DNA from: Deltaproteobacteria bacterium
GTDB lineage: Bacteria; Desulfobacterota; Desulfuromonadia; Geobacterales; DSM-12255
Direction of reading: 5' to 3'
Assembly (NCBI GenBank): GCA_017861215.1
Contig: JAGFXN010000107.1
Location: 1-6,033, forward strand
Length of the DNA: 6,033 nt
Positions 1 through 4,303 of this stretch are shown here, one piece after another (position 1 is the first letter of the stretch; the number at the start of each line of letters is the position of its first letter). The position numbers were made by a program, and so were the translations under genes. Below the pieces are notes generated by a model. The model made no database searches. It was not told the origin of the DNA and saw only the letters and a list, made by a program, of their open reading frames with translations.

Positions 1-174
1 CAGGGTCGGAATCCCTTCGCGGAAGGTAACCCCCAGCGGAAAGCCGCTGCTGCCGGCACTTTTGCGCAGACCTGCCAACAGCCAGCCGTAAAAGGGGCGC
101 TCCTTCAGGAGGCGGACGATGGCGTTTTCGAGGATACGGGGCATTCGATAACTCGTGAGAACCAGGGAAATCAT
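1..174 (-). CDS. Putative DUF2201 / VWA-like metallopeptidase-like protein, N-terminal part (runs off the left edge)
   Basis: Fifty-eight in-frame codons run leftward from an ATG at 174-172 to the window edge, with an in-frame TAA just upstream. The visible protein contains ENAIVRLLKERPFYGWLLAGL followed by FPLGVTFREGIPTL. This resembles the start of DUF2201 proteins: a helix ending in a PF[YF]G-like motif, then a short beta-hairpin. Such proteins commonly sit next to a MoxR ATPase and carry a metallopeptidase-like region plus a VWA-like fold; none of those later parts is visible here. The upstream neighbour on the same strand is a MoxR ATPase, which supports the call. The start is uncertain. 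A second ATG at 144-142 (giving MPRILENAIV) is also plausible, and neither has a good Shine-Dalgarno sequence. The repeat arm at 184-216 sits only 10 bases from the first ATG, which leaves little leader and mildly favours the inner start. The existence of the gene is likely; the family call is tentative. Confidence 0.55.
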   Translation of the reverse strand, partial: MISLVLTSYRMPRILENAIVRLLKERPFYGWLLAGLRKSAGSSGFPLGVTFREGIPTL

Positions 175-183
175 TCTAATCTT

Positions 184-295
184 TTAACCGCAAAGAACGC
201 AAGGGACGCCAGGGAATCTCAAAGTCATGTTTTTGAGTTTAACCTTATTCAAAGGTCTTGGTTTCCTTTGCGTTCTTTGCGCTCCTTGCGGTTAA
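184..295. repeat. Imperfect inverted repeat made of short CGCAAAGAA-like units
   Basis: The left arm (184-216) and the reverse complement of the right arm (263-295) match at 27 of 33 positions. Both begin TTAACCGCAA and continue with degenerate 9-10 base units of the type CGCAAAGAA / CGCAAGGGA. The 46-base centre holds a small inner stem, CTCAAA (218-223) with TTTGAG (232-237). The element fills almost the whole gap between the two minus-strand genes. GCAAAGAACGCAAAG-type sequences are, from memory, common as dispersed intergenic repeats in environmental bacteria. Whether this copy belongs to such a family here cannot be decided from one window. In the leftward transcript it would fold into a long hairpin, and it has no uridine tract on either side, so it does not look like a simple intrinsic terminator. 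Confidence 0.8.
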
Positions 296-303
296 TTGGG
301 GTT

Positions 304-1365
304 TCAGGAGGCCTCATTACTGATGGCCCGTATCGCCTCCAGCACGACGCTATCGTACTTGTCACTGGCCAGAGCCAGGGCAACCGGCGGGATGGTCAGC
401 AGGCTTTTCACCAGAGCGAAGCGGAGATCCCGCGGCAGGATGTCGAGATAGCGAACGAGATTTTCCTCCTGTGCGGTTGCCAGCTGCGGAGAGTTTTTCA
501 GGTGGGCAAGCAGGGCACTGATGGTCGCACCGTGCTGATCCTCCCGCTGCCGCTCAGCCCGGCCGTCGACAACTGGCCAGTGATCGAGAATTTCCGCTGC
601 GGTCAGCGGGCGTTGGCGAGCATCCTTCTGCCATCGTAGAAAGGCGATGGCAGCCTCCTGGCCGACAATGCCGGCGTAGACCTCCATCTCCAGCCCGTCC
701 GGAAAGCGGCACGAGGTGCGCAGGGTGCTGACCATTTCCCAGCCGCGTTCCGATGCTTTTGCCTCCATCTCCATGGGAGGAGTGTCGTGCGCCAGCAGGT
801 TCTGGTTGGCCGCCAGAAACTCCTGTACCGGGCCGTCGAAGCAGTTGTCACGGGCATAGCGCGCCCAGCAGCCGTAATCGCTTTCCACGTAGAGCATGAC
901 CATCCGGTCGATCAGCGCCCGGTCGAGCGGCGCCACCTGGTAGGTGCCGTCCGGCGGGTTGATGGTGACGATGACCTTGTGTTTCGGGTGGAGCCGGTGG
1001 GTGTGGAGGCCTCTGCCGATTCCGGAAAGCGGCGGTTCGACAAACTGGAAGATCGCCTGGAGGGTATCCTCCTGCTGGGCGCGGTTCAGCTCATCACAGT
1101 GGACCACGGTAGCCGGATCGCTTTCCAGGGGCCACCACGACGGCCGTGACCAGTGCATGATCTCCCCCTCGCGATAGGGGATGCCCACCAGGTCGCCGAC
1201 CTCCATCTGACCGAGCCGCAGCGATACATAGCGGCGCTCGATCTCCCGGCAGACCTGGATGATCCCGGCGGTCTTGCCGACCCCCCGGTGGCCGACAACG
1301 CACGGCGTCAGGTCGGTTTTGGTGATGATCTCCTTGAGGACAATCTTCATCTGCTCGATATTCAT
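304..1365 (-). CDS. MoxR-family AAA+ ATPase
   Basis: This is a 353-residue AAA+ ATPase of the MoxR type, a family that acts as chaperone-like ATPases, usually with a VWA-domain partner, in the maturation or assembly of protein complexes. Visible motifs are Walker A GHRGVGKT at residues 25-32, Walker B VVHCDE at 87-92, a sensor-1 Asn in VIVTINPP (N136), and LDRALIDR at 147-154 supplying likely arginine-finger residues. The length and motif spacing fit a complete MoxR protein. The remaining C-terminal part, roughly residues 200-353, is the family's helical lid and has no motif I can name. The start ATG at 1365-1363 is preceded by AGGGG about 12 bases upstream, which is rather far. An ATG five codons downstream is the alternative; both keep Walker A. 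The gene heads a leftward set with the DUF2201-like gene 129 bases downstream. The substrate is unknown. The ATPase call is strong. Confidence 0.93.
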   Translation of the reverse strand: MNIEQMKIVLKEIITKTDLTPCVVGHRGVGKTAGIIQVCREIERRYVSLRLGQMEVGDLVGIPYREGEIMHWSRPSWWPLESDPATVVHCDELNRAQQEDTLQAIFQFVEPPLSGIGRGLHTHRLHPKHKVIVTINPPDGTYQVAPLDRALIDRMVMLYVESDYGCWARYARDNCFDGPVQEFLAANQNLLAHDTPPMEMEAKASERGWEMVSTLRTSCRFPDGLEMEVYAGIVGQEAAIAFLRWQKDARQRPLTAAEILDHWPVVDGRAERQREDQHGATISALLAHLKNSPQLATAQEENLVRYLDILPRDLRFALVKSLLTIPPVALALASDKYDSVVLEAIRAISNEAS

Positions 1366-1402
1366 ACGTTGCTTTTGCCCCTGTCATTGTACTGGAGCTT
1401 CA

Positions 1403-1431
1403 AAGGTAGAAAAACCGGACTCATTCGTCAA
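1403..1431 (-). promoter_or_regulatory. Candidate sigma-70-type promoter for the leftward ATPase gene
   Basis: Read leftward, TTGACG (1431-1426; five of six bases match the -35 consensus) is followed after exactly 17 bases by TACCTT (1408-1403; only three of six match the -10 consensus). This lies about 40 bases upstream of the ATPase start. A better-looking -10, TACAAT (1391-1386), lies closer to the gene but has no convincing -35 in front of it. The assignment rests on sequence resemblance only. Confidence 0.35.
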
Positions 1432-1480
1432 CCACCTTTTCACATTTAATCATTTCCGGGGTCATTCCCCCCAGCCTGCC

Positions 1481-1510
1481 CTGCTCAGAAAATCAGCGGC
1501 TGGTGAGCAG
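1481..1510. repeat. Small perfect inverted repeat (7-base arms)
   Basis: CTGCTCA at 1481-1487 pairs perfectly with TGAGCAG at 1504-1510 across a 16-base loop. It lies in the divergent intergenic region, roughly 120 bases from the ATPase start. It could be an operator-like dyad or a chance match; a 7-base dyad is not significant on its own. Confidence 0.3.
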
Positions 1511-1555
1511 CGCGACAAGGATTCAGTCTTCAGGATCCGGAATGCAGGCATTGTC

Positions 1556-1681
1556 ATGAGAAAATTTCTTCTGACTACGGTCTCCTGTATTCTGTCTCCC
1601 GCTGCCCCGCCGCTTGCGGCGGGACAGTTCATTTTGCCATGGACAGAAACATTAAAATATGTAACACTGTTTGAAAATTGA
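1556..1681 (+). CDS. Possible 41-residue small ORF with signal-peptide-like start (doubtful)
   Basis: An ATG at 1556 opens 41 codons ending at a TGA that lies just before the thioesterase start. The peptide begins MRKFLLTTVSCILSPAAPPL, followed by AAGQF. A basic N-terminus, a short hydrophobic stretch and an Ala-rich possible cleavage site around residues 21-23 look like a secretion signal. The cysteine at residue 11 does not sit in a good lipobox. There is only a weak GCAGG element about 9 bases upstream, and the GC-rich hairpin at 1606-1623 lies within it. I do not recognise a family. It may be a chance ORF, a remnant of an exported protein, or a short leader peptide. Confidence 0.15.
   Translation: MRKFLLTTVSCILSPAAPPLAAGQFILPWTETLKYVTLFEN
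1606..1623. other. GC-rich hairpin (7-base stem, CTTG loop)
   Basis: CCCGCCG (1606-1612) pairs perfectly with CGGCGGG (1617-1623) around a CTTG tetraloop, giving a very stable short stem. No T-run follows directly on either strand, so it does not qualify as an intrinsic terminator. It lies upstream of the thioesterase gene and its candidate promoter. Confidence 0.6.
1634..1663 (+). promoter_or_regulatory. Weak candidate promoter for the rightward operon
   Basis: TTGCCA (1634-1639) resembles a -35 box and is followed after 18 bases by TATGTA (1658-1663), a poor -10 match. It lies in the most AT-rich part of the region, 30-60 bases before the thioesterase start. No sigma-54 motif with the proper GG/GC spacing was found by eye. 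Low certainty. Confidence 0.22.
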
Positions 1682-1686
1682 GAGGA
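1680..1686 (+). promoter_or_regulatory. Ribosome binding site deciding the thioesterase start
   Basis: GAGAGGA lies 5 bases before the ATG at 1692. It favours this start over the in-frame TTG at 1671, which overlaps the site's own upstream region and has no Shine-Dalgarno sequence. Confidence 0.75.
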
Positions 1687-1691
1687 AACTA

Positions 1692-2078
1692 ATGGAGTTC
1701 CGGATATATTACGAAGACACGGATGCCGGCGGGGTTGTCTATCATGCCAGGTACCTCGGCTTCTTCGAGCGCGGCAGAACCGAATTCTTCAGGGATCGCG
1801 GCCTGTCGGTGCAGCAGCTGCATGAAGAGGGGCGCCTCTTTCCGGTGGTCCGCATGGAGATTGATTTTCGCTATCCGGCCCGGCTTGACGAACTGGTAAG
1901 GGTCGAGACGGAGCTGGTCGAGGCGGGCAAGAGTTCATTTGTCATGCAGCAGCGGCTGCTGCGCGCTGCAGATGCCAAGCTGCTGGCCGAGGGACGGGTG
2001 ACGCTGGTCTGCGTTGATACGGAAATGAAACCGAAGCGTCTGCCGGCGCAGCTGCGCGCACTTGCTGCCGGTGCCTAG
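1692..2078 (+). CDS. ybgC: YbgC-type acyl-CoA thioesterase (hotdog fold, 4HBT family)
   Basis: This 128-residue cytoplasmic hotdog-fold protein closely matches YbgC / 4-hydroxybenzoyl-CoA thioesterase proteins. The N-terminal signature RIYYEDTDAGGVVYHARY (residues 4-21) is nearly the family consensus. D11 corresponds to the catalytic Asp of the 4HBT family, and the Tyr-His pair at 17-18 follows as usual. The ERGRTEFFRDRG segment (26-37) is the start of the central helix. Known YbgC proteins hydrolyse acyl-CoA thioesters, preferentially short-chain in Haemophilus, and the E. coli protein is linked to phospholipid metabolism and the Tol-Pal system. The length is normal (about 130-140). The ATG is chosen because of its well-placed ribosome binding site. 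No tol or pal gene is visible next to it. It is the first gene of the rightward set and its stop overlaps the probable start of the glycosyltransferase, which implies cotranscription. The physiological substrate is unknown. Confidence 0.92.
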   Translation: MEFRIYYEDTDAGGVVYHARYLGFFERGRTEFFRDRGLSVQQLHEEGRLFPVVRMEIDFRYPARLDELVRVETELVEAGKSSFVMQQRLLRAADAKLLAEGRVTLVCVDTEMKPKRLPAQLRALAAGA

Positions 2079-3075
2079 CCCGGCCGTTTCCGTACTCATG
2101 CCGGTCAGGAACGAGGAGCGTTTCCTTCCGGCCGCGCTGGCGTCGCTTGCTGCCCAGACCGTCAGGGAGTGGGAGCTGGTTGTGGTGGATGACGGCTCCA
2201 CCGACGGGACGGCAGCTATTCTGGCCGCGGCGGCAGCTGATCCGCGAGTGCAGGTGCTGCGGAACCGGGCCAAGGGGCTTGTTGCTGCCCTCAATCAGGG
2301 ACTGGCTGCCTGTCGGGCGCCTCTGGTCGCCCGGATGGACGGGGATGACATTTCGCACCCGCAGCGCCTGGCAAAACAGCTGGCCATTCTGGCGGCAAAG
2401 CCGGAAACAGGGTTGGTCGCTGCTTCATTCCGCCACTTTCCGCGGGGGGACCTGAAAATCGGCATGCTGGCCTATGAAGAGTGGCAGAATGCCCTGGTCA
2501 GCCATGACCTGATAATGGCTGATCTTTTTGTCGAAGCACCTTTTGTCCATCCCGGCATTACCTGCAGAAAGGATATCCTCATGTCACTTGACGGCTACCG
2601 GGATATGGGGTGGGCGGAGGACTACGATCTCTGGCTGCGGATGGCGCAAAGGGGTGTACGCTTTGCCAGGAGTCCGGAAACACTCCTCTTCTGGCGGGAC
2701 AGGCCGGAGCGGGCGACCAGGACAATGGCGGAGTACTCTGCCGACGCCTTCCGCAGATGCAAACTGCACCACCTGTGCAAAGGCTTTCTGCAGGGAACTG
2801 ACGAAGTTATCCTCGCCGGAGCGGGCAAAGAGGGGCGGGCCTGGCAGCGCCTCCTGGCGGAAGCGGGGATACGGGTTGCCCTCTGGGTGGATGTCGATCC
2901 GAAAAAAAGCGGCCGTCTGCTGCACGGCGCCAGGGTTGTTGCACCGCAAGAGCTGGCGCCGGGCGCCGGCAGGATGCTGGTGACCGTCGGCACCCGCGGC
3001 GCACGGGCAGGGATCAGGCAGTGGGCGGCAAGGGCGGGTTTCCGTGAGTTGACCGATTTTGTCTGTGTCACGTGA
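2071..3075 (+). CDS. GT2-family glycosyltransferase with C-terminal Rossmann-like domain
   Basis: The predicted protein has 334 residues from a GTG start. Residues from about 5 to 205 form a GT-A fold of family GT2: VSVLMPVRNEE at 6-16, VVVDDGSTDGT at 37-47 (nucleotide-sugar binding), MDGDD at 89-93 (the metal-binding DXD-like motif), and AEDYDLWLR at 182-190 (the likely catalytic ED motif). The tail, from about 245, starts VILAGAGKEGRAW with a GxGxxG loop at 250-255, then VALWVDVDPKKSGRLLHG. This pattern resembles the Rossmann-like domains in PglD-type acetyltransferases and at the C-terminus of sugar C-methyltransferases. No membrane segment is seen. The role is probably sugar transfer in surface polysaccharide or glycoconjugate synthesis; donor and acceptor are unknown. 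The start is uncertain. GTG at 2071 overlaps the ybgC stop by 8 bases, TTG at 2062 is the alternative, and neither has a Shine-Dalgarno sequence, so translation is probably coupled to ybgC. The ispD gene follows after 21 bases. Confidence 0.9.
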   Translation: MPSPAVSVLMPVRNEERFLPAALASLAAQTVREWELVVVDDGSTDGTAAILAAAAADPRVQVLRNRAKGLVAALNQGLAACRAPLVARMDGDDISHPQRLAKQLAILAAKPETGLVAASFRHFPRGDLKIGMLAYEEWQNALVSHDLIMADLFVEAPFVHPGITCRKDILMSLDGYRDMGWAEDYDLWLRMAQRGVRFARSPETLLFWRDRPERATRTMAEYSADAFRRCKLHHLCKGFLQGTDEVILAGAGKEGRAWQRLLAEAGIRVALWVDVDPKKSGRLLHGARVVAPQELAPGAGRMLVTVGTRGARAGIRQWAARAGFRELTDFVCVT

Positions 3076-3084
3076 TCCAGCACG

Positions 3085-3091
3085 AAAGGAG
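3085..3091 (+). promoter_or_regulatory. Ribosome binding site deciding the TTG start of ispD
   Basis: AAAGGAG lies 5 bases before TTG at 3097, a near-ideal Shine-Dalgarno placement. The next in-frame ATG (codon 12) lies inside the nucleotide-binding loop, so the TTG must be the start. Confidence 0.85.
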
Positions 3092-3096
3092 CAGCC

Positions 3097-3795
3097 TTGA
3101 AAAGAATAGCACTTGTCCCGGCCGCCGGTATGGGGAGGCGGATGGGGGCTTCGATAAACAAGCAGTACCTGCTGCTTGCCGGCAAACCGATCCTGGCCCA
3201 TACGCTGGAACTGCTGCAGCGGGCAGAGTTCATCGACGAGATCTACCCGGTTGTGCCGGCAGAAGAGATAGACTATTGCCGGAGCAATGTCGTTGAGAAA
3301 TACGGCATCGACAAGGTGCGGCAGATCGTCGCCGGCGGGGCGGAGCGCCAGAATTCGGTGCTGAACGCGCTGCGGGCGATGCAGGCGGCGGCTGACGATA
3401 TCATTCTGATCCATGACGGTGTCAGGCCGTTTGTGCCGCTGGCGGCCCTGCAGCGTTCCGTTGAAATTGCCTGCGAGTATGACGGCGCACTGCTGGCCGT
3501 ACCGGCAAAGGACACGATCAAGGTCGTCAGGGACGCCTTCGCTGTCGCCACCCCGCCGCGCGAAACTCTCTGGCTGGCGCAGACACCGCAGACGTTCCGC
3601 TACAGCGTGATCCGGGTGGCGCATGAACTGGCAGAGGCAGAGGGATTCATCGGCACCGATGATGCTTCGCTGCTGGAGAGGCTCGGCAAGAAGGCGCATG
3701 TGGTCATCGGCGATTACCGGAATATCAAGATTACGACGCCTGAGGATCTGATCCTGGCGGAAGCCTTTTATAAAGCAGTGAACAGTGCAATATGA
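3097..3795 (+). CDS. ispD: 2-C-methyl-D-erythritol 4-phosphate cytidylyltransferase
   Basis: IspD catalyses the third step of the MEP isoprenoid pathway: it transfers CMP from CTP to 2-C-methyl-D-erythritol 4-phosphate, releasing pyrophosphate. The 232-residue protein has all family signatures. The CTP-binding loop PAAGMGRRMG is at 8-17, with R15 and K22 (in NKQYL) matching the catalytic Arg and Lys of the E. coli enzyme. AGGAERQNSVLNAL is at 79-92, IHDGVRPF at 105-112, R155 precedes the LAQTPQTF segment (160-167), and NIKITTPEDL at 209-218 carries the conserved substrate-binding Lys (K211). The length is normal and no key residue is missing. The start codon is TTG, supported by a strong ribosome binding site. 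It lies 21 bases after the glycosyltransferase gene and 16 bases before ispF. The ispD-ispF adjacency is very common in bacteria and confirms the assignment. Confidence 0.98.
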   Translation: MKRIALVPAAGMGRRMGASINKQYLLLAGKPILAHTLELLQRAEFIDEIYPVVPAEEIDYCRSNVVEKYGIDKVRQIVAGGAERQNSVLNALRAMQAAADDIILIHDGVRPFVPLAALQRSVEIACEYDGALLAVPAKDTIKVVRDAFAVATPPRETLWLAQTPQTFRYSVIRVAHELAEAEGFIGTDDASLLERLGKKAHVVIGDYRNIKITTPEDLILAEAFYKAVNSAI

Positions 3796-3800
3796 AAAGA

Positions 3801-3806
3801 AAGAGG
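3801..3806 (+). promoter_or_regulatory. Ribosome binding site deciding the ispF start
   Basis: AAGAGG lies 5 bases before the ATG at 3812. It selects this start over the in-frame GTG at 3785, which overlaps ispD and would add a nonconserved nine-residue tail. Confidence 0.75.
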
Positions 3807-3811
3807 CAGTT

Positions 3812-4303
3812 ATGCGGATCGGACATGGCTACGACGTGCACCGGCTGGTAGCGGGGCGCAAACTGATACTGGGCGGGGTTGATATTCCCTTTGAGACCGG
3901 ACTGCTCGGCCATTCCGATGCCGACGTCCTGCTGCATGCGATCTGTGACGCTATTCTGGGCGCTATCGGCGAAGGCGATATCGGCCGCCACTTCCCCGAC
4001 ACTGATCCGGCTTTCAAGGGGGCTTCGAGCCTGCTGCTGCTCGGCGAGGTCATGGCGCTGGCCGACAGCAGGGAGTACAGGATCGGCAACGTTGATGCAA
4101 CCATTGTGGCGCAGCGGCCGAAGCTGGCGCCCTACATCATGCAGATGAGGGAGAATATTGCCGCAGCTCTCGGCTGTGACGCCGCCAGAATCAACGTGAA
4201 GGCGACCACAACCGAGGAGCTCGGTTTTGCAGGGCGGCAGGAGGGGATTGCCGCCTACAGTGTCGCGCTCCTTGAGGAGAAGCAGATGAGCCGATGCCGC
4301 TGA
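3812..4303 (+). CDS. ispF: 2-C-methyl-D-erythritol 2,4-cyclodiphosphate synthase
   Basis: IspF is the fifth enzyme of the MEP pathway. It cyclises 4-diphosphocytidyl-2-C-methyl-D-erythritol 2-phosphate to 2-C-methyl-D-erythritol 2,4-cyclodiphosphate with release of CMP. The active protein is a homotrimer with metal at the active sites. In this 163-residue sequence the zinc ligands D8 and H10 (in RIGHGYDVHRL) and H42 (in GHSDADVLLHA) are all present at the same positions as in E. coli. D56 lies in GDIGRHFPDTDP, and the nucleotide-binding KATTTEELGF runs 130-139 with the conserved T133 and E135. Translation from ATG 3812 begins exactly at the family's conserved N-terminus. The last residues (EEKQMSRCR) extend slightly past the usual end, and their codons overlap the next gene by 10 bases. 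The ispE gene, which acts between IspD and IspF, is not in the window. Confidence 0.98.
   Translation: MRIGHGYDVHRLVAGRKLILGGVDIPFETGLLGHSDADVLLHAICDAILGAIGEGDIGRHFPDTDPAFKGASSLLLLGEVMALADSREYRIGNVDATIVAQRPKLAPYIMQMRENIAAALGCDAARINVKATTTEELGFAGRQEGIAAYSVALLEEKQMSRCR

Larger units (their letters stand above)
1366..1691. other. Divergent intergenic region of 326 bases
   Basis: This stretch separates the leftward ATPase gene from the rightward thioesterase gene and must hold promoters for both directions. It contains the weak candidate promoters listed separately, a 7-base inverted repeat (CTGCTCA 1481-1487 with TGAGCAG 1504-1510, 16-base loop), a GC-rich hairpin at 1606-1623, and a 41-codon ORF at 1556-1681 of doubtful reality. 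The last 50 bases before the thioesterase gene are AT-rich compared with the rest, as expected of a promoter zone. I see no tRNA, riboswitch or recognisable operator here. Confidence 0.7.

Noticed and set aside
184..295. Possible CRISPR array from repeated GCAAAG-type units
   Set aside because: The units are 9-10 bases, degenerate and contiguous, with no spacers, and the arms are inverted rather than direct repeats.
184..295. Intrinsic terminator between the two minus-strand genes
   Set aside because: The arms are long and imperfect with a 46-base loop, and no T-run follows the right end in the leftward direction.
268..639. A 123-codon open frame on the plus strand
   Set aside because: It runs through the inverted repeat and antisense to the 3' end of the MoxR ATPase gene. 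It has no ribosome binding site and no family resemblance.
1935..2358. Two overlapping minus-strand frames of 119 and 138 codons
   Set aside because: They are antisense to the 3' end of ybgC and the start of the glycosyltransferase and have low-complexity Ala/Arg/Ser composition.
2584..3699. A 371-codon open frame on the minus strand
   Set aside because: It lies antisense to the glycosyltransferase and ispD genes, both of which have clear family motifs. The translation has no recognisable domain and shows the Arg/Pro/His-rich look of a shadow frame in GC-rich DNA.
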